Below, piece after piece: positions 6,508 to 13,244 of a stretch of DNA of 13,244 nt; the first letter of the stretch is position 1, and every line of letters begins with the position of its first letter. The DNA lies in assembly GCA_005793655.1 (NCBI GenBank), contig SXRC01000049.1, positions 1 to 13,244 on the forward strand, in the 5' to 3' direction. The position numbers were made by a program, and so were the translations under genes. The DNA comes from Actinomycetota bacterium (lineage in GTDB: Bacteria; Actinomycetota; Actinomycetes; Nanopelagicales; Nanopelagicaceae). Under the pieces are notes generated by a model that was not told the DNA's origin, did not search any database, and saw only the letters and a program-made list of their open reading frames with translations.

Positions 6508-8569
6508 TTACATCTTTACTAATCTCTTTGTCATTCTTTTTGCTGACCGCTTTTTTAATTGCTTTATCCTCTTCCACCACTTTAACCTTTGCTGGTTTTA
6601 GGGCGACTGGTGGTTGATTGGAAGGGATTCTAGAGTCAGAGCCTGTCCATGGCGGCCTTGGCTTAACTTTCTTAACCTTCTTAAATATTGCAGCAATCTC
6701 CTCTTTATTAAGAGTTTCCTTCTCTAATAACTCATCTACTAAATTATCTAAAATTTCTCGATTTGCCACCAAAACATCAAAGGCCTCCTGATGGGCATTC
6801 TCAATCAGCTCTCTGATTTCACTGTCCACAAGGGCTGCGATATTTTCAGAGTAATCTCGTTGATGACCATAGTCGCGACCTAAAAATGGTTGCGAATCCG
6901 AAATGCCTAACTTTATTGCGCCAAGTCTTTGTGTCATTCCATATTGAGTAACCATTGCTCTGGCTAGGTTTGTTGCCTTTTCAATATCATTTGAAGCACC
7001 AGTAGTTGGATCATGAAAAATTAATTCTTCCGCTGCGCGCCCACCCATTGTGTAAGCAAGTTGATCAAGCATTTGATTTCTAGTTACCGCATACCGATCT
7101 TCCTCAGGCAGCACCATGGTGTACCCAAGTGCTCTACCTCTTGGCATGATTGTTACCTTATGTACTGGATCAGTATGTGGCAGTGCATGTGCAACAAGTG
7201 CGTGACCACCTTCATGGTAGGCGGTAATTCTTCGCTCCTCCTCTGTCATTAACCTGGAAACCTTTTGTGGTCCGGCCATAACTCGATCAATTGCCTCATC
7301 AATATCGGAGTTCCTAATTGCTTTTCGCTCCTCCCTTGCAGCTAATAATGCAGCTTCATTTAATACATTTGCTAAATCTGCTCCAGTAAATCCTGGTGTG
7401 CGTTTTGCATAAGCAGGAAGATCTACATCTTTCGCAATAGGTTTATTTTTTGCATGTACTGCTAAAATTGCAGCTCTACCTTTTAAATCAGGACGATCAA
7501 CTGTAATTTGACGATCAAACCTACCCGGGCGAAGCAATGCTGGATCTAAGACATCAGGCCTGTTAGTTGCAGCAATTAAAATTACTTGTCCATTTGCTTC
7601 AAATCCATCCATCTCAACTAGCAATTGATTAAGTGTTTGCTCACGCTCATCATTACCGCCACCTAATCCAGCACCACGCTGGCGACCTACTGCATCGATC
7701 TCGTCAACGAAAACTATTGCAGGTGCATTTTGTTTTGCCTGGGCAAATAAATCACGAACACGCGAGGCACCAACTCCCACAAACATCTCAACAAACTCAG
7801 AGCCTGAAATTGAATAGAACGGAACCTTTGCCTCACCCGCAACCGCTCTGGCAAGTAGAGTTTTTCCAGTTCCTGGTGGGCCATAAAGTAAAACACCCTT
7901 AGGAATTTTGGCACCAATGGATTTGTACTTTTCTGGACTTGCCAGAAAATCTTTTATCTCTTTTAATTCAGCAACAGCTTCATCAGCACCTGCCACATCA
8001 GCAAAAGTATTTGTTGGCATTTCCTTATTTTGTAATTTAGCTCGTGATCTACCAAATGAAAGTACTCGACCTCCTTGGCCACCACCCATAAATAACAAGA
8101 GCAAGAAGATGATCAACAGAATTGGCAAAATACTTAGAATTAAAGATATAAAGAAAGACTGTCTTGGAACTTCAATATCCCAATTACTTGCTGGTGGATT
8201 GCTGGTTAATAACTCAACAATCAATGGCTCCTGGCCAGAAACATATGAGGCTTCAAGTTTTGCAGCACCATCAACAAACTCACCATTTTTCAAAACCACT
8301 CTTACCTTTTGATCTCGGTCAATAATTATGGCTGATTGAACATTATTTAATGAGATCTCATTTAATATTACTGAGGTTTCGACTTTTTTAAACTCTTCGC
8401 CAGTAGTTGAAATTTGTACGAAAATACTCACCGCAATCAGCGCGGCAATAATCCAAAAAAGTGGTCCGCGCAAAATGCGCCTTGCCGTTTGTGGTGATGG
8501 CTTTACCAGCTTCTCGGTACTTTTAAATCCCTTAAACTTAGGAATATTAAACTTTTTCTTTTTGGACAC
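6500..8569 (-). CDS. ftsH: ATP-dependent zinc metalloprotease FtsH
   Basis: FtsH is the membrane-anchored AAA protease that degrades misfolded membrane proteins and short-lived regulators. Of 689 residues, 38-54 form a first membrane span, about 55-137 an extracytoplasmic domain, and 139-160 a second span. The AAA module has Walker A GPPGTGKT (230-237), pore motif FVG (263-265), Walker B FVDEID (287-292) and the second region of homology with the arginine finger (ATNRPDVLDPALLRPGRFD, 334-352). The M41 peptidase has HEGGH (452-456) and the third zinc ligand in SNDIEKAT (D528). The tail after about 634 is Lys/Pro-rich and probably disordered. The start is GTG at 8569; an in-frame stop two codons upstream leaves little choice, and no good ribosome binding site is visible. 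It is followed directly by folE, as in many actinobacteria. Confidence 0.97.
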   Translation of the reverse strand: MSKKKKFNIPKFKGFKSTEKLVKPSPQTARRILRGPLFWIIAALIAVSIFVQISTTGEEFKKVETSVILNEISLNNVQSAIIIDRDQKVRVVLKNGEFVDGAAKLEASYVSGQEPLIVELLTSNPPASNWDIEVPRQSFFISLILSILPILLIIFLLLLFMGGGQGGRVLSFGRSRAKLQNKEMPTNTFADVAGADEAVAELKEIKDFLASPEKYKSIGAKIPKGVLLYGPPGTGKTLLARAVAGEAKVPFYSISGSEFVEMFVGVGASRVRDLFAQAKQNAPAIVFVDEIDAVGRQRGAGLGGGNDEREQTLNQLLVEMDGFEANGQVILIAATNRPDVLDPALLRPGRFDRQITVDRPDLKGRAAILAVHAKNKPIAKDVDLPAYAKRTPGFTGADLANVLNEAALLAAREERKAIRNSDIDEAIDRVMAGPQKVSRLMTEEERRITAYHEGGHALVAHALPHTDPVHKVTIMPRGRALGYTMVLPEEDRYAVTRNQMLDQLAYTMGGRAAEELIFHDPTTGASNDIEKATNLARAMVTQYGMTQRLGAIKLGISDSQPFLGRDYGHQRDYSENIAALVDSEIRELIENAHQEAFDVLVANREILDNLVDELLEKETLNKEEIAAIFKKVKKVKPRPPWTGSDSRIPSNQPPVALKPAKVKVVEEDKAIKKAVSKKNDKEISKDVNE

Positions 8570-8607
8570 CAGTTACTTCACTTTCTTAAAACATTTAATT
8601 GAGGGGC

Positions 8608-9159
8608 TTAAGAATAAAGGTGTTTGGCAAGAACGCCAATAAATGGCAAATTGCGGTACTTCTGATTGAAATCTAAGCCATAACCAACCACAAACTCGCT
8701 GGGGATATCAAAACCTACATACTTCGCCTCGACATTAACTGTGGCAGCATCTGGCTTACGTAAAACAGTAAAAACTGAAACTGATTTGGCGCCTCTAGAA
8801 AGTAGGTTTTCAGTCAGCCAAGAAAGTGTTAATCCTGTATCTAAAATGTCTTCAACAATTAAAACTTCTCGTCCTAAAATATCATTATCTAAATCTTTAA
8901 GAATTCTCACGACTCCGCTTGATTTGGTTCCAGCTCCATATGAAGTTACTGCCATCCAATCCATGTCTACATGTCGCTGTAGGTAACGAGACAAATCCGC
9001 CATTGCCATAACCGCACCTTTTAGCACACCAACTAAGATTAAATCTTTGCCTTCATAATCTTTTACAATTTGCGCAGCCAATTCTTTCAACCTACTTTGA
9101 ATTTGCTCCTGACTGACAATAATTTTTTCAATCTCTTTGCCATCAGCCGATAAATCCAC
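8608..9159 (-). CDS. hpt: Hypoxanthine(-guanine) phosphoribosyltransferase
   Basis: Hpt salvages hypoxanthine and guanine with PRPP to give IMP and GMP. The 183-residue protein has the family's usual length. Visible are LVGVLKGAV (42-50), SYGAGTKSSGVVRILKDLD (73-91, flexible loop), VEDILDTGLTLSWL (102-115, PRPP-binding motif with the acidic pair), LRKPDA (133-138) and the C-terminal VGYGLDFNQKYRNLP (158-172). The reading frame stays open 32 codons further, to an ATG at 9255 inside tilS, but GTG at 9159 is the better start: it follows an AAGGAG site, sits eight bases after the tilS stop, and gives the length and N-terminus seen in relatives. The tilS-hpt-ftsH order is widely conserved in bacteria. 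Confidence 0.95.
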   Translation of the reverse strand: MDLSADGKEIEKIIVSQEQIQSRLKELAAQIVKDYEGKDLILVGVLKGAVMAMADLSRYLQRHVDMDWMAVTSYGAGTKSSGVVRILKDLDNDILGREVLIVEDILDTGLTLSWLTENLLSRGAKSVSVFTVLRKPDAATVNVEAKYVGFDIPSEFVVGYGLDFNQKYRNLPFIGVLAKHLYS

Positions 9160-9163
9160 AATG

Positions 9164-9169
9164 CTCCTT
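9164..9169 (-). promoter_or_regulatory. Ribosome binding site deciding the hpt start
   Basis: The minus strand reads AAGGAG, overlapping the tilS stop codon (TAA) and four bases before the GTG at 9159. It favours this GTG over the in-frame ATG at 9255, which would give an 88-base overlap with tilS. The short spacing is slightly below the ideal. Confidence 0.7.
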
Positions 9170-10130
9170 AGTTGGTGGTTGAGAGGGTAATTCTGCCTGA
9201 ATTCCTCAAAAGCTTCACATTCCCAGGAAGTGATAACTCTTTTTGACCGTGCCAATCGGAGATTAACGCCTCAGCGGTGAAGATATGTTCTGCAGTTAGT
9301 GTCCCAACTGGTGCACCAGCCTGATAGATAGCAAGGCGCAGAATTCGAGTACGAAGCGCCCTTGGGAGTCGTTCTAAATCCTTGACCTCTAGATTTAATG
9401 GATCAACTTGGGTAATAAATTGATTGGCAAAACTATCTAATGCATCAGCATCATCTCGAAGTAAATCAGCACTCCTTGCTAATGCTTGCACTACCCCTGG
9501 CCCAAGATTTTCTTCAAGGTTTGGCAATACATTTTTGCGCACCTTTATCCTACTGAATCTCAGATCCTCATTATGTGGGTCTGACCAAATATTAATGCCA
9601 CCCTCTTTACAAGCAGCCATAGTAACTTGCCTGGAAATATTTAACAGTGGCCTGGTGTAAATATTATTTCTAACCGCCATACCAGATAAGGATCTAGCAC
9701 CAGATCCTCTTGCTAAACCAAGTAAAACAGTTTCAGCTTGATCATTTAATGTGTGTGCTAAAAAGAAATGCTCAGGTTGATAAGAATCAATAAATTGATT
9801 AAAGATTTGATATCTAGCACGACGTGCAGATGCTTCAATTCCATCTGTTACTACAACTTGCGCCTTGGCTGATTCAATTTGGGTATAGCCAATTTCTTTC
9901 AGATTTAAAGTAGTCTGTGCGCTAATTTGATCAGAGCCTGGTTGTAAACCGTGATCAATCACAACTGGAATTACTTTTATGTCCGCACGTTCTAGGAATA
10001 ACGCTAATCCCATCGCCATTGAATCTGCGCCACCTGAGCAACCAAACAGAACTGTCTGTGCACCATCACCAAGAAATGGTTTTAGTGCTTTTCGCACTTC
10101 CCAAAGATTTGCAGTGTTGGCAGTTTCCAT
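9168..10130 (-). CDS. tilS: tRNA(Ile)-lysidine synthase
   Basis: TilS attaches lysine to cytidine 34 of the CAU-anticodon tRNA-Ile, so that it reads AUA and is charged with isoleucine; it is essential in most bacteria. In the 320-residue protein the N-type ATP pyrophosphatase P-loop is SGGADS (32-37), followed by VIDHGLQPGS (57-66), EASARRARY (99-107), the HTLNDQAETVLLGLARGSG family signature (126-144) and SDPHNEDLRFSRIKVRKN (183-200). The C-terminal 120 residues are the helical substrate-binding part. The length fits the short actinobacterial form without the extra C-terminal domain of E. coli TilS. ATG at 10130 lies ten bases after the preceding stop and has no strong ribosome binding site. 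Confidence 0.95.
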   Translation of the reverse strand: METANTANLWEVRKALKPFLGDGAQTVLFGCSGGADSMAMGLALFLERADIKVIPVVIDHGLQPGSDQISAQTTLNLKEIGYTQIESAKAQVVVTDGIEASARRARYQIFNQFIDSYQPEHFFLAHTLNDQAETVLLGLARGSGARSLSGMAVRNNIYTRPLLNISRQVTMAACKEGGINIWSDPHNEDLRFSRIKVRKNVLPNLEENLGPGVVQALARSADLLRDDADALDSFANQFITQVDPLNLEVKDLERLPRALRTRILRLAIYQAGAPVGTLTAEHIFTAEALISDWHGQKELSLPGNVKLLRNSGRITLSTTN

Positions 10131-10140
10131 ACCGACAAGA

Positions 10141-11334
10141 TTAGACCCGACCCCCGTATGGCATTAAACCTTTTACGCTATAGATACTGGAATACATCAA
10201 ATCTTTATCTTTATTGTGAGCCTCCCACATCATGCCTTCTCCAGCATAGATTCCAATGTGGTGAATTGTGCTGACTGTACCTTTGTAGGAGTAGAAAATT
10301 AGATCCCCTGGCACCATCTCACTTATCGGCACTCGTTTGGTTGCTACCCAATAAAGTGATGAGTTAAGGCGATCCCAGTTTGGCCAACCAAGTCCTGCTG
10401 ATTTATAAGCGGCATAGACCAAGCCTGAACAATCAAATGTATTTGGTCCTTCATCGCCCCAAACATAATTTTTCTTAGCTAGTACCTGCTTCTTTGCATA
10501 CTCAACCGCCGCTAGTCGCATCTCTTCCGTTGACCGAGTACCACTTCTGCCAGTAAAACCAATATCTGGCCAAATCTTTGCTTGATCTGGTGTTAATACC
10601 GCTCGGCCAGCATTTGCCTCTTCCAACAACGCAAGTTGGCGTTGTTGCTCCAGGGTTAATCTAGTTTTTTGGGCAACCGCTAACTCTTTTGCTAACTTAT
10701 CTTGAACCAGTTGTAATTTATCAACCTCTTCTTGTTGCATGGCTGTTGCTTCATCAGCTGCTTTTTTAGCCGCTGCTACTTTAATAGTTGCTTCAGCTTG
10801 TGCCTTCTTGGCAGCATCCGCCTCTTTTTGAGCAGTGGATGCAACAACTTCTGCAGATTTAAATCTATCTAAGGCATTTGAATTATTTTCACCTAGTGCA
10901 TCTAAAGTGCTCAGTCGATCCGCTAAATCTTGTGGCCCATCTGCCTTAAGTAATGAATCAAGATCAGTAAATCCACCACCCATTACATAAGCGTTTACTG
11001 CCAACTTGCCAATGGTTCGTTTACCTTGGCTTACCGACGCCTGTGCTATTTGTAGATGCTTCATTGCAATCTCAGCTTTTTTCGTTTTCATTTTTAATTC
11101 ATTTTGAGCAGCCAGATAAACTTTCCTTTTTGCAGTTGCAATAGCGGTTAACTGTTGCAGGGTTTTCTTAGCTGAGTTTAATTTTTTCGCCGCTGCATCA
11201 GCAGCTGCTTTCTTTTCCGCCTCGATTTTCTTTGCAGCATCAATTTGAGCTTGAGTGGGTTTTGGTGTGGCGGCCAAGGCTGTGGTTGGGATTAAGGTGA
11301 ACAGCAGTAACGCTGTTATTAGTTTTCTATTCAT
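10141..11334 (-). CDS. Secreted coiled-coil NlpC/P60 peptidoglycan endopeptidase
   Basis: This is a predicted exported cell-wall hydrolase; NlpC/P60 cysteine peptidases usually cut the D-Glu-diaminopimelate bond of peptide stems. In the 397-residue protein, residues 1-21 look like a signal peptide (basic start, hydrophobic core, ALA cleavage site). Residues 25-235 are rich in Ala, Lys, Glu and Gln with heptad-like spacing, suggesting a long coiled coil interrupted by a Gly/Asp-rich segment at 118-150. The catalytic domain spans about 272-397: FDCSGLVY with nucleophile C302, HHIGIYAG with H359, and EAHNK with H373 as the likely third residue. The layout resembles RipC or PcsB-type enzymes that are controlled by a membrane partner, but orthology is not shown. 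ATG at 11334 overlaps the permease stop by one base (TAATG). Confidence 0.88.
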   Translation of the reverse strand: MNRKLITALLLFTLIPTTALAATPKPTQAQIDAAKKIEAEKKAAADAAAKKLNSAKKTLQQLTAIATAKRKVYLAAQNELKMKTKKAEIAMKHLQIAQASVSQGKRTIGKLAVNAYVMGGGFTDLDSLLKADGPQDLADRLSTLDALGENNSNALDRFKSAEVVASTAQKEADAAKKAQAEATIKVAAAKKAADEATAMQQEEVDKLQLVQDKLAKELAVAQKTRLTLEQQRQLALLEEANAGRAVLTPDQAKIWPDIGFTGRSGTRSTEEMRLAAVEYAKKQVLAKKNYVWGDEGPNTFDCSGLVYAAYKSAGLGWPNWDRLNSSLYWVATKRVPISEMVPGDLIFYSYKGTVSTIHHIGIYAGEGMMWEAHNKDKDLMYSSIYSVKGLMPYGGRV

Positions 11335-12125
11335 TAATTTGCCACATCTCGCTTTTTAAATAGGACAGCCACAATTATAAATGCAGCAACTAAGAAACCG
11401 TAGGAGGTGAATAGTGAGTATTGATAGGAGATTCGATCATTGCCACCTTGGGCCACAATTGATAAGAGTTGGCCAGGAAAATACTTATCAATATTTGTTA
11501 TAAAAGCAGATAGTAAGCCCTCGATAATTAAATTCCAGATCACACCAATTGATATTGCCGAAATTGGCGATCGAAAGAGTAATCCTAGGATCATGCCAAA
11601 GATGCCATACCCGATAGTTGCAATTAAAACATTAATGAAGGTACGCAGCACCGCCATTTGCGCGTCATTAATTGACCAAGCAACAGTTGATACATCTTTA
11701 ACACCAGCAAATAGATAGGAAAGTGCGATAGATAAGATTGCAGCAAGTGTCACCATTGCAATTGCAAATAATTTCATCGCTACTAATTTGCCAATTAATA
11801 TCTTCATTCGAGATGGCTGGCGTACCAACAAATTACGCAAGGTACCGTAGGTGTACTCCTGCGCGGTTTGGGCAGCAAAAATGCAAAGTGCCACTATTCC
11901 CAATAAACCTGCTGAGTTACTAAAACCAATAGATAAGCCATCGGGAAGTGATAAGACCTCTCGGCCGATTCTTACCCCACGCTCACCATTTCCCTCTGGT
12001 GAATCAACTAATAAAAACAAAAGTGAGGTAACTAGCCCCACCACAAAAGTAACCGCTGCAATTGATGAAAGTGATAAAGATGGCCGACGTAATTTTGTTA
12101 GCTCTGCTCTAAATACATTCCACAT
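11334..12125 (-). CDS. ABC-2 type transporter permease
   Basis: This is the membrane subunit of an ABC exporter; substrate unknown. The 263-residue protein has about six hydrophobic spans (near 20-40, 70-88, 116-140, 162-185, 188-210 and 240-256), the usual ABC-2 layout. The cytoplasmic stretch after span 2 contains EYTYGTLRNLLVRQPSR (90-106), a motif typical of this family and probably the coupling contact with the ATPase. The N-terminus (MWNVFRAELTKLRRPS) also matches many actinobacterial ABC-2 permeases. I chose ATG at 12125, one base after the ATPase stop; an in-frame GTG at 12134 (eight-base overlap, three more residues) is possible. Neither has a strong ribosome binding site. The gene is coupled to the ATPase before it and the hydrolase after it. 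Confidence 0.88.
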   Translation of the reverse strand: MWNVFRAELTKLRRPSLSLSSIAAVTFVVGLVTSLLFLLVDSPEGNGERGVRIGREVLSLPDGLSIGFSNSAGLLGIVALCIFAAQTAQEYTYGTLRNLLVRQPSRMKILIGKLVAMKLFAIAMVTLAAILSIALSYLFAGVKDVSTVAWSINDAQMAVLRTFINVLIATIGYGIFGMILGLLFRSPISAISIGVIWNLIIEGLLSAFITNIDKYFPGQLLSIVAQGGNDRISYQYSLFTSYGFLVAAFIIVAVLFKKRDVAN

Positions 12126-12126
12126 A

Positions 12127-13032
12127 TTAATCACCCGTCATTTCAAAAAATGTATCCTCGAGTGAGGGGCGAATTGGCGTTAGGGATTCTAAAATTATTC
12201 CGGCATCAAATGCTGATTTGTTAAATTGAGCTGAATAATCAGCAGCGCCAGTTACATGCACATTCTGATCAACTATCTTTGCATCATGGCCATTATCTTT
12301 AGCAATTTTGACTAGTTTGTTTAAATCATCTGTGTTTGATGGTTTAGCCACGATCACAGGTAACTGCTTTGCTAATAACTCTGAAGTCTTGCCAGAGAAA
12401 ATTACCTTTCCTAATCTAAGCATCACTAGGTGATCAGAAATCATCTCTATCTCTGAAAGAAGGTGGGATGAGACGAAGACTGTGGTACCAGCATCTGCTA
12501 ATTTGCGAAGTAAATTTCTGATTTCTTGAATTCCGGCTGGATCTAAACCATTAGTTGGCTCATCTAGTACTAATAACTTTGGATTAGGAAGCAGTGAGGC
12601 TGCAATGCCCAATCTTTGTTTCATCCCTAATGAATAGGTTTTATATTTTGAGTCTCCACGATCTGCCAGCCCAACTATTTCAAGTAACTTTTGGATTGAG
12701 TCAACATCAAAGCCACCTAATTTAGCTAATACAGTTAAGTTTTGCAGACCGGTAAGTGCTGGATAAAAAGCTGGCCCTTCAATCATGGCACCAACCCGTG
12801 GCAAATATTTTTCTGGTTCAGTAATTGATTCACCTAATACATGACCGCTACCTGTTGTTGGTTTTATCAAACCCAGCAACATTCGGATTGTGGTGGTCTT
12901 TCCTGAACCATTTGGCCCTACAAATCCACAGATGCTCCCCATTGGCACTTCAAAATTTGCATGTGAAAGAGCCATACGATCACCATATTTTTTGGACAAA
13001 TCGGCAACATCAAGTGCTAGCGGGGAAGACAT
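12127..13032 (-). CDS. ABC transporter ATP-binding protein (ABC-2 partner, BcrA/NatA-like)
   Basis: This ATPase subunit energises the permease encoded next. The 301-residue protein has Walker A GPNGSGKTT (39-47), a Q-loop region around GAMIEGP (81-87, with Glu where Gln is common), the signature YSLGMKQR (133-140), Walker B LLVLDEP (153-159) and an H-loop SSH near 190. A C-terminal extension of about 85 residues ends in RPSLEDTFFEMTG, the usual tail of drug, antibiotic or sodium-efflux type ABC-2 ATPases (BcrA/NatA/CcmA-like). The family name does not fix a substrate. ATG at 13032 lies 32 bases after the stop of the upstream membrane protein, in a spacer without a clear ribosome binding site. 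Confidence 0.93.
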   Translation of the reverse strand: MSSPLALDVADLSKKYGDRMALSHANFEVPMGSICGFVGPNGSGKTTTIRMLLGLIKPTTGSGHVLGESITEPEKYLPRVGAMIEGPAFYPALTGLQNLTVLAKLGGFDVDSIQKLLEIVGLADRGDSKYKTYSLGMKQRLGIAASLLPNPKLLVLDEPTNGLDPAGIQEIRNLLRKLADAGTTVFVSSHLLSEIEMISDHLVMLRLGKVIFSGKTSELLAKQLPVIVAKPSNTDDLNKLVKIAKDNGHDAKIVDQNVHVTGAADYSAQFNKSAFDAGIILESLTPIRPSLEDTFFEMTGD

Positions 13033-13064
13033 GGAAGTAATTGTCCCATCTTTAGGTGTGAAAA

Positions 13065-13244
13065 CTACTTAAGCAATACACCAAGTACTAATAAAAATGA
13101 GTAAATACTGAGAAAAATGATCGATGCTTGGAATAACTTCCCAGCATTAACCTCAGTTGGCTGCCTCGTTAACTTGATTAATTGCCGCTTCCAGCCAACT
13201 ATTAGTAATAATGTAATTACTGAGAGCCAGATTGGTAATTTAGC
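13065..13244 (-). CDS. Membrane protein of unknown function, C-terminal part (cut by window edge)
   Basis: An open frame enters from the right edge and ends with TAG at 13065-13067, giving the last 59 residues of a protein. It begins AKLPIWLSVITLLLIVGWKR and ends FLSIYSFLLVLGVLLK. Two hydrophobic segments (about 4-18 and 41-58) flank a basic, cytoplasmic-looking loop (KRQLIKLTRQPTEVNAGK), so the fragment looks like a two-span membrane hairpin ending in a cytoplasmic Lys. I do not recognise the family. The 32-base distance to the ATPase and the same strand suggest co-transcription, but the start and full length are outside the window. Confidence 0.6.
   Translation of the reverse strand, partial: AKLPIWLSVITLLLIVGWKRQLIKLTRQPTEVNAGKLFQASIIFLSIYSFLLVLGVLLK

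Noticed and set aside
7908..8312. 134-codon open frame on the plus strand opposite ftsH
   Set aside because: It is antisense to the FtsH AAA and membrane-span region, with no family resemblance; all other plus-strand frames in the window are shorter shadows of the same kind.
8570..8607. Promoter or small RNA between hpt and ftsH
   Set aside because: The 38 bases are AT-rich but show no paired -35/-10 elements and no stable stem; they look like a plain spacer.
10560..11280. Nucleotide repeats in the 5' half of the NlpC/P60 gene
   Set aside because: The recurring Ala/Lys/Glu codon patterns reflect a coiled-coil protein composition; no exact tandem repeat unit or CRISPR-like spacing is present.

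Overview
The window is a compact, one-directional stretch of housekeeping genes, all on the minus strand. It probably comes from a small-genome, AT-rich actinobacterium. Three things suggest this. The gene content and order (tilS-hpt-ftsH-folE-folP-folB-folK ... panC-nadB-nadC-coaX ... lysS) match the conserved actinobacterial ftsH/folate/pantothenate neighbourhood. The proteins carry actinobacterial-style sequences, such as the LysS N-terminus, Hpt and DFGTSTN-type CoaX. The base composition is low in GC by eye, and the genes are packed with almost no spacers. A freshwater planktonic lineage such as acI/Nanopelagicales fits, but that placement is inference.

Layout in transcription order (right to left): the C-terminal end of an unidentified membrane protein (13244-13065); an ABC-2 type transporter ATPase and permease (13032-11334); a secreted coiled-coil NlpC/P60 peptidoglycan hydrolase whose start overlaps the permease stop; tilS (tRNA-Ile lysidine synthase); hpt (purine salvage); ftsH (membrane AAA protease); folE, folP, folB and folK (tetrahydrofolate synthesis); panC (pantothenate synthetase); nadB and nadC (NAD from aspartate); coaX (type III pantothenate kinase); and the first 57 codons of lysS, cut by the left edge.

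Most junctions are ATGA/GTGA 4-base overlaps, TAATG/TGATG 1-base overlaps, or gaps under 12 bases. The largest gaps are 39 bases (coaX-lysS and folK-panC), 38 (hpt-ftsH) and 32 (membrane protein-ATPase). Only about 170 bases are non-coding. I see no convincing promoter, terminator, RNA gene, repeat array or mobile element, so the region probably reads as one or a few long polycistronic units with translational coupling.

Functionally, the core is a cofactor block. Four folate genes go from GTP to hydroxymethyl-dihydropterin and dihydropteroate. panC and coaX act at two points of CoA synthesis. nadB and nadC flank the missing nadA step of de novo NAD synthesis. Compared with Mycobacterium or Streptomyces, the DUF3180, DUF2520 and panD genes that usually lie near folK/panC are absent here, leaving a 39-base scar-like junction. 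I found no undescribed system. The most interesting points are the coupling of the ABC-2 transporter to the NlpC/P60 hydrolase, the compressed folK-panC junction, the near-perfect ribosome binding site for nadC inside nadB, and the unidentified membrane protein at the right edge.
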